Source of the DNA: Parcubacteria bacterium C7867-001
Lineage (GTDB): Bacteria > Patescibacteria > Paceibacteria > UBA9973 > UBA2103
NCBI GenBank assembly: GCA_001189095.1
Contig: LFCK01000002.1
Coordinates: 124,001-188,000 of the forward strand
DNA length: 64,000 nucleotides
Direction: 5' to 3'
The position numbers and the translations under genes are program-made. A model generated the notes under the pieces. It made no database searches. It was given only the letters and a program-made list of their open reading frames with translations, and had not been told where the DNA came from. This document shows, in pieces, positions 7,760 to 16,011 of this stretch. Numbering within the stretch: the stretch's first letter is position 1; every line of letters starts with the position of its first letter.

Positions 7760-7846
7760 ATGGAAGATTTATATTGGTGGGCTGGGATCATCGGCGGCAG
7801 CCTGCTGTTGTTCTGGCTCACCCACCGGAACATCAAACCCAAGTAA
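7760..7846 (+). CDS. 28-aa membrane peptide between pilB and pilC
   Basis: A 29-codon frame (including stop) preceded by GAAAGGGGAG 6-9 nt upstream. The peptide starts MEDLYWWAGIIGG, has one hydrophobic span (about residues 5-20) and ends HRNIKPK, so it looks like a single-pass inner-membrane micropeptide with a basic cytosolic tail. A TATAAC -10 element lies at about 7716 and a strong terminator at 7853-7879, making it its own transcript inside the pilus cluster. Its position suggests a link to pilus assembly, but that is only inference from location. Confidence 0.72.
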   Translation: MEDLYWWAGIIGGSLLLFWLTHRNIKPK

Positions 7847-7852
7847 CATCGA

Positions 7853-7879
7853 AGCGCGCGGCTCTGCCGCGCGCTTTTT
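7853..7879 (+). terminator. Intrinsic terminator after the micropeptide
   Basis: 10-bp GC stem with a TCT loop followed by TTTTT. Confidence 0.9.
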
Positions 7880-7909
7880 GTATAAAACTACATGCTACGA
7901 TATTCGTAA

Positions 7910-9127
7910 ATGAAATTCCGCGTCACGGTACGAAAAGAAGACGGAGTCGAAGAGAAACGTAGTATCGAAGCAGCAAGTCGCTTCGAGGTGTATTCGAATG
8001 CAGAAAAGGAGGGCGTCACCGTCGTGCAGGTGGAAGAGGGGAGTGGCGGGTTCACGCTTCCGAAGTGGGCGAACATCAAACTCTCGAGCGGCATCAATCA
8101 AGAGCAGAAAATAACGTTTACGAAGAATCTTTCGGCCATGCTCAAGGCGGGCCTCACGCTTTCGCGCGCACTTTCGGTCATCGAGCGCCAGTCAGCCAAT
8201 AAGTTTCTCAAGGAGGTCGTGGTCGACCTCGAGTCAGAAGTGAAGAAAGGAACCGCGTTCAACGAGGCGCTCGCAAAGCACAGCAGCATTTTCTCGAAGC
8301 TTTTCATTGCGATGACGAGAGCGGGCGAGGAATCAGGAACGCTTGCGGACGCGCTCGGTGTTGTCGCTCGCCAGATGGATCGCTCCTATACGCTTCAGAA
8401 GAAAATCAAAGGCGCGATGATCTACCCGACCATTATTATGGTAGCGGTCATCGTAATCGGCGTGCTGATGCTTATCTACGTGGTCCCGACCCTTTCAGCG
8501 ACCTTCGTCTCGTTGCGTGTTGAGCTCCCGTCGTCGACAAAGGCGGTTATCGCAGCTTCAGACTTCATGGCGAGCCACGTCATCCTCACATTCGGTATTC
8601 TTGGCGCTTTCCTCGCGGGGATGTTCTTCCTTCTGCGCTCAAAGCCAGGAAGCGCAGCGCTTCTCTATGTTTCGCTCCACGTTCCGGTTATTGGCGATCT
8701 TGTTCGTGAGACCATGAGTGCACGCGCTGCTCGCGCGCTTTCCTCCCTCCTTTCCTCTGGTGTTGAAATGCTCTCCGCAATCGCTATCGCAGAAGAGGTG
8801 GTTGGCGACAATATATTCGGAAAAGTCGTCCATGAAGCACAGGACAAAGTGCGCAAAGGCGAAGCGCTCTCCACCGTCTTTGCTGCGCACCCGAAACTTT
8901 ATCCGGTGCTTGTGGGAGACATGATCGCCGTTGGGGAAGAGACGGGCAACGTTTCCTCAATGCTCGGACAAGTCGCTGAATATTACGAAACCGATGTCGA
9001 AGACCGCACGAAGGATCTCTCCACCATCATCGAGCCGCTTTTGATGCTCTTCATCGGTTCGGTTGTCGGTCTCTTTGCTATTTCGATGATCTCTCCTATT
9101 TACTCCCTTTCCTCGAGCATCAACTAG
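7910..9127 (+). CDS. pilC: Type IV pilus inner-membrane platform protein PilC
   Basis: 405 residues with two repeats of the T2SF domain: an N-terminal cytosolic segment, a first T2SF module (about 65-190) ending in a hydrophobic helix (about 170-195), a second TM region (about 220-245), a second module (about 265-385) and a C-terminal TM helix. GEESGTL (about 140) and GEETGNV (about 343) are the paired repeat motifs. PilC couples the PilB motor to pilin extraction. TACGAT at 7896-7901 ends 8 nt before the ATG, so it too is predicted leaderless. The last codons form one arm of a large hairpin (9117-9239). Confidence 0.95.
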   Translation: MKFRVTVRKEDGVEEKRSIEAASRFEVYSNAEKEGVTVVQVEEGSGGFTLPKWANIKLSSGINQEQKITFTKNLSAMLKAGLTLSRALSVIERQSANKFLKEVVVDLESEVKKGTAFNEALAKHSSIFSKLFIAMTRAGEESGTLADALGVVARQMDRSYTLQKKIKGAMIYPTIIMVAVIVIGVLMLIYVVPTLSATFVSLRVELPSSTKAVIAASDFMASHVILTFGILGAFLAGMFFLLRSKPGSAALLYVSLHVPVIGDLVRETMSARAARALSSLLSSGVEMLSAIAIAEEVVGDNIFGKVVHEAQDKVRKGEALSTVFAAHPKLYPVLVGDMIAVGEETGNVSSMLGQVAEYYETDVEDRTKDLSTIIEPLLMLFIGSVVGLFAISMISPIYSLSSSIN

Positions 9128-9239
9128 AAATCGCGGTCTGCTTCGTTGTGGAGCCACCCGATTTCTTCCGTCGTATTCAGAATACGCCTACAGAAATCTC
9201 AGCTCCACGCCTCGCATCTCATCGATTTCTAGTTGATGC
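9117..9239 (+). repeat. 123-nt nested hairpin spanning the pilC stop and downstream gap
   Basis: The arms pair in order: 17 bp perfect (9117-9133 with 9223-9239), a symmetric 14x14 internal loop, 7 bp (9148-9154 with 9202-9208), 7 bp (9160-9166 with 9192-9198) and an apical 6 bp (9172-9177 with 9181-9186, CAG loop). The outer arm lies in the pilC 3' end and stop codon. There is no terminal T-run, so it is not an ordinary terminator. Confidence 0.8.
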
Positions 9240-9270
9240 GATTGGGCCGTACAGGCTGATTCGACAAACG

Positions 9271-9276
9271 TACAAT
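9271..9276 (+). promoter_or_regulatory. -10 element before prepilin gene 9285
   Basis: TACAAT ending 8 nt before the ATG; leaderless arrangement. Confidence 0.5.
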
Positions 9277-9284
9277 GCGTTATC

Positions 9285-10754
9285 ATGGAAGCAATGCGTA
9301 CTATGCGCGGTATGTCCTTTATTGACGCGATCGTCGGTTCGGCGCTCGTGCTTATCGTGTTCATGACGCTCTTCGGACTCATACGCGCGAGCATTCTCAT
9401 CACGGGCACCGCAAAAGCAAAGGCGGGTGCGGCTGCGGTCGCAAACGCGCAGATGGAATACATCCGTTCACTCGACTACGACTCAATCGGCACTGTCGGC
9501 GGCATCCCGTCGGGTCTCATCGCACAAAACTCCACGACAACTTTGAACGGTATTTCATACGGTGTGCGCACCTTCATCCAGTACGAGGACGACCCAGCTG
9601 ACGGAAGCGGCGGCTCGGACTCAAACGGCATCACTACTGACTATAAGGATATAAAGGTAACGGTGTATTACTCCGTCCAGAACACAACGCGCACAGAAAA
9701 TCTCGTGAGCGTCGTCGCTCCGAAAAGCATCGAGACCACCACCAATGGTGGAACGCTCGCAATAAACGTCGTGGATGCGAGCGGTGCGGCAGTGCCGGGC
9801 GCGGCCGTGCGTATTACGAACTCAAGCATCTCGCCTACGGTCGACCTCACCACCTACGCGGACTCAAGCGGGGTAGTGTACTTGGGTGGTGCGGCAACCT
9901 CGACTGAGTATCAAATTTCTGTAACATCGAATGGTTATTCGACCGCTCAGACATACGCACGCGATGCGACGAATCAGAACCCAACGCCGGGGTATCTCAC
10001 GGTCGTGAAGAACGTAACGACCACAAGCACCTTCGCTATCGACCGGCTCGCAACACTCACTATTCGCACCTTCGCTCCCGCGGCGTCTGCTTCTTTCACC
10101 GACACGTTCGCAAACTCTTCGAAACTCACTACACTTTCAAGTACGACAGCTTCGGGCGGCGTGCTCACCCTCACCGGCTCAATCGGTTCGTATCCTTCTA
10201 GTGGTTATGCGCTCTCGACGACGACCTCTCCTGCAAGTCTCGAACGTTGGACCAGTGTTACCGCAACTATCAATACGCCAACCGGAACGGAGGTGCTTGT
10301 GCACGTGACAGATGCGGCAGGTGCACTCATTCCCGACGCTGCGCTCCCGGGGAATGCTGCCGGTTTTTCAACATTTCCGATTGATCTGACCGCTCTTGCA
10401 ACAACGTCATACGCATCACTCAGACTTTCCGCGGACCTTTCGTCGAGTGATCCTGATGCGGCGCCTGAGATTGATAGCTGGTCGCTTACGTATGATGCGG
10501 GTCCGCTTCCTATTCCGGATGTTTCCTTCACGCTTACCGGCGCAAAGACGGTGGGCACGACCGGTGGAGGCGCCCCCATTTTTAAGACAACGGTCTCGAC
10601 TACCACGGACTCGTCCGGCACGCGCACTATGTCGCTGGAATGGGATCTCTACAACATTACGCTTCCGAGCTACACCGTTGACTCCTCGAATCCCGCTGAT
10701 CCCTATCAGCTTCTGCCGAACGATACGCTCGACGTTTCGCTCACCATCCACTAA
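9285..10754 (+). CDS. Large prepilin-like surface protein
   Basis: 489 residues. The N-terminus has a class III prepilin signal (RGMSFIDAIVG followed by a 20-residue hydrophobic helix) for cleavage before M or F of the mature protein. The +5 residue is D rather than the usual E. Residues about 155-250 look like a carboxypeptidase-regulatory-type beta sandwich (LAINVVDASGAAVPGAAV, then YLGG). The remaining 240 residues are Thr/Ser-rich beta-strand sequence. It likely is a pilus-tip or minor pilin with adhesive domains. It leads a three-gene unit: a 2-nt gap to the next gene, then a 4-nt overlap. Confidence 0.85.
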   Translation: MEAMRTMRGMSFIDAIVGSALVLIVFMTLFGLIRASILITGTAKAKAGAAAVANAQMEYIRSLDYDSIGTVGGIPSGLIAQNSTTTLNGISYGVRTFIQYEDDPADGSGGSDSNGITTDYKDIKVTVYYSVQNTTRTENLVSVVAPKSIETTTNGGTLAINVVDASGAAVPGAAVRITNSSISPTVDLTTYADSSGVVYLGGAATSTEYQISVTSNGYSTAQTYARDATNQNPTPGYLTVVKNVTTTSTFAIDRLATLTIRTFAPAASASFTDTFANSSKLTTLSSTTASGGVLTLTGSIGSYPSSGYALSTTTSPASLERWTSVTATINTPTGTEVLVHVTDAAGALIPDAALPGNAAGFSTFPIDLTALATTSYASLRLSADLSSSDPDAAPEIDSWSLTYDAGPLPIPDVSFTLTGAKTVGTTGGGAPIFKTTVSTTTDSSGTRTMSLEWDLYNITLPSYTVDSSNPADPYQLLPNDTLDVSLTIH

Positions 10755-10756
10755 GT

Positions 10757-11347
10757 ATGAAAACCCTTCACGGATTCTCGCTCCCTGAAACGCTCGTTGT
10801 CGTCGCGCTTGTTGCAACGGCAGGTCTCGCGCTTAACGGAGCGCTCGCCTCGTTCTATCAAAAGAATGCCTATATTTTTGAATCCGCGTCCGCGGTCGAT
10901 ATTGCGCAGCGTGGTCTTTCAGAATCGGTGACTGCGTTGCGCGAAGCGTCGTATGGTGCTGATGGTTCGTATCCGGTTGAATCAATCGCGACGTCGAGCG
11001 TTACGTTTTATGCGGACGTCGATGGTAATGGGGCAGTTGAAAGAGTGAAGCTTCGTCTTCAATCGGGAACGCTCTATCGCGTCCGCACGGTCGCGGCAGG
11101 AAGCCCGCCTTCATATTCCGGACAAACACCATCGACCACGACCTTGGCGACAAATGTGAGCAATGCGACCTCAACGCCGATATTCCGTTACTATGATGTT
11201 GATGGGAGCGAGATTACATCGACCACGAGTCCTCAGAATGTGCGCTCGGTTTCAGTGCGACTCGATATCGACCTCAACCCGCGCCGCGCGCCGACGATCT
11301 CGACCATGTCCGGAGCAGCAACCCTTAGAAACCTACGAGACCAATGA
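10757..11347 (+). CDS. Minor prepilin (type IV pilin-like)
   Basis: 196 residues. HGFSLPETLVVVALVATAG is a clear prepilin cleavage/methylation motif, G then F with Glu at +5, followed by the hydrophobic alpha-1 helix. The remainder is a Thr/Ser-rich globular part containing AVDIAQRGLSESVTALREA typical of the pilin spine. It starts 2 nt after the previous stop and overlaps the next gene by 4 nt (ATGA), so the three prepilin genes are translationally coupled. Probably a minor pilin priming assembly. Confidence 0.88.
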   Translation: MKTLHGFSLPETLVVVALVATAGLALNGALASFYQKNAYIFESASAVDIAQRGLSESVTALREASYGADGSYPVESIATSSVTFYADVDGNGAVERVKLRLQSGTLYRVRTVAAGSPPSYSGQTPSTTTLATNVSNATSTPIFRYYDVDGSEITSTTSPQNVRSVSVRLDIDLNPRRAPTISTMSGAATLRNLRDQ

Positions 11348-12798
11348 ACCGAACTTCTCCTAAACCGCTTCGCGGCTACCTCATGCTTATCGCCATCGTG
11401 TTCGGTGCGATTTTTCTTGGTGCCCTTGGCGCCCTCGTCTCCTTCGTTCTTACGGAGAATCGCGCACGCAACGCAAACGATGTGCAGGCACGCGCGTTCG
11501 CTATCGCAGAAGCAGGTCTTGAATACTATCGCTGGCACTTGGCCCACTATCCAAGCGATCTTCAGAATGGGACGGGAGCAGCCGGACCGTATTCGATGAC
11601 GTATAACGATCCCGAAGGGGGAGCGCTCGGCACCATCGAACTCACTATTGGCGGTAATACGTCCTGCAACCAGATAACGTCGGTCGACATCACGTCGAAG
11701 GGAACAACCGCCGGCTCTCCGGCGTACACCAAGACTATTTTCGCGCGCTACGCGCGCCCGTCGGTCGCGGAGTACTCCTATATATTGAATGACTCCGTCT
11801 GGGCTGGTTCCGATCGTGTCATCTTGGGTCCCTATCACAGCAATGGCGGCATACGCATGGACGGTACCGCGAACTCACCGGTAACCAGCTCGCTCTCAAC
11901 GTGGAGTTGCACGTCGTCCTTCGGTTGCTCGCCAACCCAGACGAAAAATGGCGTTTGGGGTGCAGGAACGAATCAAAATCTTTGGAGCTACCCAACTCCA
12001 CAGGTCGACTTCGCAGGTATCTCGGCCGATTTCGGTACGCTAAAAACAACGGCACAAGCGAGCGGTGTGTACTATCCGCGCTATTCAACCGGAACGGCGA
12101 CGACGAGCTCATCCTATTGGAACGGCTATCACCTCACTTTTAATACGAATGGCACGGTTACGGTAAAGCGAGTTTCGGCAACAACACAGCTCCAAGTTTC
12201 ACCGGTTAATTCCGCGGAATGGACGACCGACCGCGCGCTGCTTGCAACCGAGGCTGCCTACGAGACGAAAACTATTCCCTCTACCTGCGGACTCATCTTC
12301 GTCGAAGATAACGTCTGGATCGACGGCACGGTTCCGAGCAAAATAACGCTTGTTGCAGCGAACGTGGTTTCTGGCGGGACTATTAGACCGAACATTTATC
12401 TACGCGACAATCTCCAGTACTCGGTAACGACCGGCGCAGCGGGACTCACTGCAATCGCAGCGAACGATGTGCTTATTGCACCGAATGCACCGACGAACAT
12501 GACGCTCAATGGCGTGTTCATAGCGCAGAATGGTGCATTTGGTCGCAACCTCTACCTCAACAGCTCTCGTTCGGATTGCCATTCGACCTACGAACCAAAA
12601 GGAACACTTACGATTCTCGGTACAACTGTTTCAAATAAGCGAACGGGCACGAAGTGGATGAATGGCTGCGGGTCTGGAGACGATGCTGGATTCCAGAATC
12701 GTGTGGACTCCTATGACCGGAACCTTTCGACCAATCCGCCGCCATTCACTCCGTCAGTCTCAACCGATTACGAATTCGTCGACTGGCGCGAGCAATAG
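11344..12798 (+). CDS. PilX-like pilus assembly protein
   Basis: 484 residues. A short basic N-terminus and one long TM helix (about 12-36) are followed by ARAFAIAEAGLEYYRWHLAHYP, the signature stretch of PilX/PilV-type minor pilins, then a large secreted beta-rich domain (S/T/N/G-rich) with scattered cysteines (near 107, 180-186, 302, 405, 436) that could form disulfides. It overlaps the preceding prepilin by 4 nt. The canonical G/E cleavage motif is weak (RGYLMLIAIVF). Probably a pilus-surface or tip component. A strong bidirectional terminator follows. Confidence 0.8.
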   Translation: MNRTSPKPLRGYLMLIAIVFGAIFLGALGALVSFVLTENRARNANDVQARAFAIAEAGLEYYRWHLAHYPSDLQNGTGAAGPYSMTYNDPEGGALGTIELTIGGNTSCNQITSVDITSKGTTAGSPAYTKTIFARYARPSVAEYSYILNDSVWAGSDRVILGPYHSNGGIRMDGTANSPVTSSLSTWSCTSSFGCSPTQTKNGVWGAGTNQNLWSYPTPQVDFAGISADFGTLKTTAQASGVYYPRYSTGTATTSSSYWNGYHLTFNTNGTVTVKRVSATTQLQVSPVNSAEWTTDRALLATEAAYETKTIPSTCGLIFVEDNVWIDGTVPSKITLVAANVVSGGTIRPNIYLRDNLQYSVTTGAAGLTAIAANDVLIAPNAPTNMTLNGVFIAQNGAFGRNLYLNSSRSDCHSTYEPKGTLTILGTTVSNKRTGTKWMNGCGSGDDAGFQNRVDSYDRNLSTNPPPFTPSVSTDYEFVDWREQ

Positions 12799-12800
12799 AA

Positions 12801-12826
12801 AAAGCCCCCGCGTATGCGGGGGCTTT
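12801..12826. terminator. Bidirectional terminator
   Basis: 11-bp stem AAAGCCCCCGC, loop GTAT, and complement. It separates the plus-strand pilus genes from the convergent gene at 12832. Confidence 0.88.
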
Positions 12827-12831
12827 GCTCA

Positions 12832-13185
12832 CTACGCCAAACGCTTGATGCGCGTCGGGTCGCCGAAGCGATACTCGAGCGCGATGCGTACGTCATGCCC
12901 CCACTCGCGACGCATAGAGGGATCACGCGCAAGTGTTGCGGCGACCTCCATCGCCCGTTCAGGTCGCCTGAACCACTTCGCCGAAAGTCTATGCTCTCGG
13001 TAGAGAAGTTCGTCCGGAATGTGAATTATCCGCTGGTCGTGGGGTCGGACGATAATGGCGCAGGGCGCCAAGGCCTTGCCTTCAAACGACAGACCCTGCA
13101 TTCGTTTGTGCACAGGGATGACGAACAGGTCGGTGACGCATTCCTTAGGGTACGTGATGAGGAAAAGAGCTCGGGATTGAGCCAT
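12832..13185 (-). CDS. Orphan 117-aa protein
   Basis: Not recognised. Soluble, basic, 117 residues; the C-terminal half has many R residues (ARDPSMRREWGHDVRIALEYRFGDPTRIKRLA pattern, positions about 85-117). AAGGAGC lies 6-9 nt upstream of the ATG at 13185. It is a single gene, convergent with the pilus operon and sharing its terminator, and divergent from tpiA. The plus-strand open frame across this region (12814-13305) has no ribosome site and is judged a shadow. Confidence 0.75.
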   Translation of the reverse strand: MAQSRALFLITYPKECVTDLFVIPVHKRMQGLSFEGKALAPCAIIVRPHDQRIIHIPDELLYREHRLSAKWFRRPERAMEVAATLARDPSMRREWGHDVRIALEYRFGDPTRIKRLA

Positions 13186-13258
13186 GGACTGCTCCTTGGT
13201 CAGACTCGTACTAGAAAACTAAACATGGGGCCATCCGTCAAGCGTCAGAGGAAACTGC

Positions 13259-13264
13259 TATCAT
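13259..13264 (+). promoter_or_regulatory. -10 element of leaderless tpiA
   Basis: TATCAT ending 6 nt before the tpiA ATG. Confidence 0.5.
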
Positions 13265-13270
13265 GGGGGA

Positions 13271-14011
13271 ATGCTCATCATCGGAAATTGGAAGGCGTAC
13301 GTTGACTCCAAGGAGGATGCAAAAAAGCTCGCTGCTGCGAGTAAACGCGCTGCGAGCGGTAGAAAGCATAAGATTGTCGTTGCTCCGCCGTATCCCTATC
13401 TCGGCATGCTCAAACCCGAGCGTCCGAGCTTCCTTCTTGCGGCCCAAGACGTCTCGCCGACGACTGCGGGCGCTGCCACGGGCGAAGTATCCGCTGCTAC
13501 ACTTCGCGATCTCGGTGCGTCTTATGTCATCGTGGGTCACTCCGAACGCCGTGCCATGGGAGAGACCGATGCGGTCATTCTCACCAAGGTGCAACGAGCG
13601 CTTGCGAACGGGCTCACGCCGATTCTTTGCATTGGGGAACGTGCTCGTGACCATGAAGCCAAATACCTTGCCTTCCTTCGTTCGCAGATAGATGCAGTGT
13701 TCTCGAAGTTGCTTCCGAAAGAGCGTACGAACGTCGTTATCGCCTACGAACCAATTTGGGCCATCGGAAAGAGCGCACTCGATGCGATAGCGCCGAACGA
13801 CCTCACCGAAATGGTGCTCTATATTCGCAAAGTACTCGGTGCGTATCTTCCCGGCAAAACAGCGCTCAAGACCCCGATTCTCTACGGAGGTTCAGCTGAG
13901 CCCGATAATGCGCGCCAGCTCGCGAGCGGTACGGGTATTGATGGATTCCTCGTTGGCCATGCGAGTGCCGATTCAAAGACGTTCGCAGCGCTCGTTAAGG
14001 TCCTTTCCTAG
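13271..14011 (+). CDS. tpiA: Triosephosphate isomerase
   Basis: 246 residues, full length. It interconverts dihydroxyacetone phosphate and glyceraldehyde-3-phosphate. The catalytic residues are present: Lys8 in GNWKAY, His90 in VGHSERR, and Glu160 in AYEPIWAIG, whose lid loop follows; the phosphate-binding GGSAEPDN is near the C-terminus. NWKAY replaces the commoner NWKMN. No Shine-Dalgarno; TATCAT 6 nt upstream predicts a leaderless mRNA. It lies 400 bp from pgk, the next glycolytic gene, with one orphan between. Confidence 0.97.
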   Translation: MLIIGNWKAYVDSKEDAKKLAAASKRAASGRKHKIVVAPPYPYLGMLKPERPSFLLAAQDVSPTTAGAATGEVSAATLRDLGASYVIVGHSERRAMGETDAVILTKVQRALANGLTPILCIGERARDHEAKYLAFLRSQIDAVFSKLLPKERTNVVIAYEPIWAIGKSALDAIAPNDLTEMVLYIRKVLGAYLPGKTALKTPILYGGSAEPDNARQLASGTGIDGFLVGHASADSKTFAALVKVLS

Positions 14012-14098
14012 TTCACTTTTGCTTCATCCCCGCACCGGTATAGTTTGTTTCTTGTGCCGCGAGAATGATTCCGTAGGCACAGACCAAGGAGGTGGGTA

Positions 14099-14332
14099 AT
14101 GGCTGATGGATCGAAGGTTCAGTTCGAGAATGGTGTTTCGGGACTCGTTCCGCGACACTTTCCGGCTCCAGACGAATTGGTGTATCTCAATACACCGGGC
14201 GCCTGCCGAGAGGAACATATCGACGGAACATTCAGTGTATTCCGTGATCCAGACGACCGCTCAAAAATCGTCGGATTCCGGATACGCGGATTTACTGCGA
14301 TCGTGATTCGTGAATTGAATCATCCGGTGTAA
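14099..14332 (+). CDS. Orphan 77-aa protein
   Basis: Not recognised. 77 residues, soluble, beta-rich look (GFRIRGFTAIVIRELNHPV at the end). AAGGAGGTGGG immediately upstream fixes the start and is close to a perfect anti-Shine-Dalgarno complement. A TATAGT -10 lies at about 14040. A terminator (14374-14398) closes it, so it is an independent unit inserted between tpiA and pgk. Confidence 0.8.
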   Translation: MADGSKVQFENGVSGLVPRHFPAPDELVYLNTPGACREEHIDGTFSVFRDPDDRSKIVGFRIRGFTAIVIRELNHPV

Positions 14333-14373
14333 AACCGTAGAGCCTCGATTGAAGAAAACATACCACCACTTAC

Positions 14374-14398
14374 AAGGCGCCCACGGCGCCTTCTTTTT
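14374..14398 (+). terminator. Intrinsic terminator
   Basis: 8-bp stem AAGGCGCC, loop CAC, then TTCTTTTT. TAGTAT, the predicted -10 of pgk, follows at 14412-14417. Confidence 0.88.
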
Positions 14399-14423
14399 AC
14401 CCGCCATACGCTAGTATGTTTCT

Positions 14424-15557
14424 ATGCGAACCGTACGTGACATTCCGATGCTCGAAAATATTCCGGTCCTTCTTCGCACATCGCTGAATGCGCCGGTCGA
14501 GAATGGCGTCGTGACCGAGTCATTCCGACTTACAGCAGCGCTGCCGACTATTGAATATTTGCGAACGCGTCATGCAAAAGTCGTGCTCGTCAGTCATATC
14601 AGTGGAAGTGGGGCCGAGACACTTGAGCCAATGTACAAGGCAATGAAGGAATGGATTCCTAATCTTGCTTTCTGTCCTGTTTCAACGGGACCCGAGGCAC
14701 GTGCCGCGGTACGCGCTCTTTCGGCGGGTGGCGTCGTGATGCTCGAAAATTTGCGCCGAAATGCGGGAGAGGAAAAGAATGATCCTGCGTTTGCAGTTGA
14801 GCTCGCTGAGCTCGCTGATGTTTTTGTCGAGGATTCCTTCGATACGTGCCATCGCGTACACGCCTCCATCGTCGGTGTGCCGAAGCTACTTCCAAGCTAC
14901 GCGGGCCTCACGGTCGAGCGGGAAATAGCAGAACTTGCCGCGGCTCTCTCACCAAAGCATCCCTCCCTCGCCATCATTGGCGGCGCAAAATTTTCCACTA
15001 AGGAGCCGGTACTCGCGCGTCTCCTTACTTCATACGACTCAGTATTTGTCGGCGGTGCACTTGCGAACGATTTTCTCAAAGTGAAAGGATATCCAGTTGG
15101 TGTTTCAAGCGTGTCAGGTGCGGATGATGCGCAAATCAAAAAGCTGCTTACTAATCCAAAGGTGTTGTTGCCGCTCGACGTGGTCGTTGCTTCTCAGGGA
15201 GCTGAACAGAGTTCGTCACGAGTCGTGGAACTTTCAGAGGTGGGAGACACCGAAGGCATATATGACATTGGTCCGAAAACAGGAGAAATGCTTGCCGAAA
15301 AAATACACAGCGCCCGTACCATCCTTTGGAACGGGCCGATGGGGTTATTCGAAAAAGGGTATCTCGATGGAACACGCGCGGTAGCGCGTGCAGTTGCGGA
15401 AAGTGACGCGACGTCGGTTGTCGGAGGAGGAGATACGGTTGCAGTCATCAGCGAACTGAAAGCAGAGAACCGTTTTTCATTCATCTCGACCGGCGGTGGT
15501 GCGATGCTCGATTTCCTTGTGAGCGGTTCGCTTCCGGGAATCGCTGTTCTTAACTAG
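14424..15557 (+). CDS. pgk: Phosphoglycerate kinase (divergent active site)
   Basis: 377 residues, slightly short for Pgk (about 390-415). The two-domain fold is visible: MLENLR near 110, DSFDTCHRVHAS near 138, GGAKFSTK near 190, LWNGPMGLFE near 300, GGGDTV near 335 and STGGGA near 355. Several substrate-side residues differ from consensus: LLRTSLNAP places Ser20 where RxDxN has Asp, SHISGSG replaces SHLGRP, and ENLRRNAGEE replaces ENLRFxxEE. Expected reaction: 1,3-bisphosphoglycerate plus ADP to 3-phosphoglycerate plus ATP. Predicted leaderless (TAGTAT, 6 nt). Its stop overlaps the stop of the convergent HIT gene by 4 nt. Confidence 0.92.
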   Translation: MRTVRDIPMLENIPVLLRTSLNAPVENGVVTESFRLTAALPTIEYLRTRHAKVVLVSHISGSGAETLEPMYKAMKEWIPNLAFCPVSTGPEARAAVRALSAGGVVMLENLRRNAGEEKNDPAFAVELAELADVFVEDSFDTCHRVHASIVGVPKLLPSYAGLTVEREIAELAAALSPKHPSLAIIGGAKFSTKEPVLARLLTSYDSVFVGGALANDFLKVKGYPVGVSSVSGADDAQIKKLLTNPKVLLPLDVVVASQGAEQSSSRVVELSEVGDTEGIYDIGPKTGEMLAEKIHSARTILWNGPMGLFEKGYLDGTRAVARAVAESDATSVVGGGDTVAVISELKAENRFSFISTGGGAMLDFLVSGSLPGIAVLN

Positions 15558-15964
15558 TGTTGCAACAGTGCGCGGAGTTTTTCTGCGAGCTGCGTGCGTT
15601 CTTCTTTCGTGCTCGGAAGCTTTTCTGGAAAGTTCTTTTCTTGTCCTTCGTGGAAGGGGATTAGATGCAGGTGGAGATGAAAGACAACCTGTCCGGCTGA
15701 CGGCTCATTATTCATACGTATCTGCATACCAGTTGCGCCAACTGAGTCGCGTACGACAGGCGCTATTTTGCGTGCGGTTTCCGCGACCTTACTCCAACTC
15801 TCCATGTCTATGTCAAAAATGTTGCGGGATTTCTTTTTCGGAATGACGAGCGTATGGCCGGGAACGTCCGGCATGATATCGAGGAAGGCGACCGTGTCCT
15901 CATCTTCATAAATGATGTCCGCAGGGACTTCATGTCGCGCTATTTTTTCGAAAATGTCATCCAT
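15554..15964 (-). CDS. HIT family nucleotide hydrolase
   Basis: 136 residues from the ATG at 15964 (MDDIFEKI, the usual HIT start); an upstream extension of the frame is rejected. It has EDEDTVAFLDIMPDVPGHTLVIPKK-type core strands (about 20-45) and the histidine triad HLHLHLIP at about 96-103. Such proteins (HinT/Hit) hydrolyse nucleoside phosphoramidates or dinucleoside polyphosphates. TATCCT 7 nt upstream predicts a leaderless start; the promoter is back-to-back with that of recJ. Typical family length. Confidence 0.95.
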   Translation of the reverse strand: MDDIFEKIARHEVPADIIYEDEDTVAFLDIMPDVPGHTLVIPKKKSRNIFDIDMESWSKVAETARKIAPVVRDSVGATGMQIRMNNEPSAGQVVFHLHLHLIPFHEGQEKNFPEKLPSTKEERTQLAEKLRALLQH

Positions 15965-16011
15965 GAAGGACAGGATACCGCACACAGCAGCTTTGCTACA
16001 ATGTCCGGACA

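Noticed and set aside
12814..13305. 163-codon plus-strand frame over the gene at 12832-13185
   Set aside because: Starts inside a terminator, lacks a ribosome site; the minus-strand gene has AAGGAGC and sensible composition.
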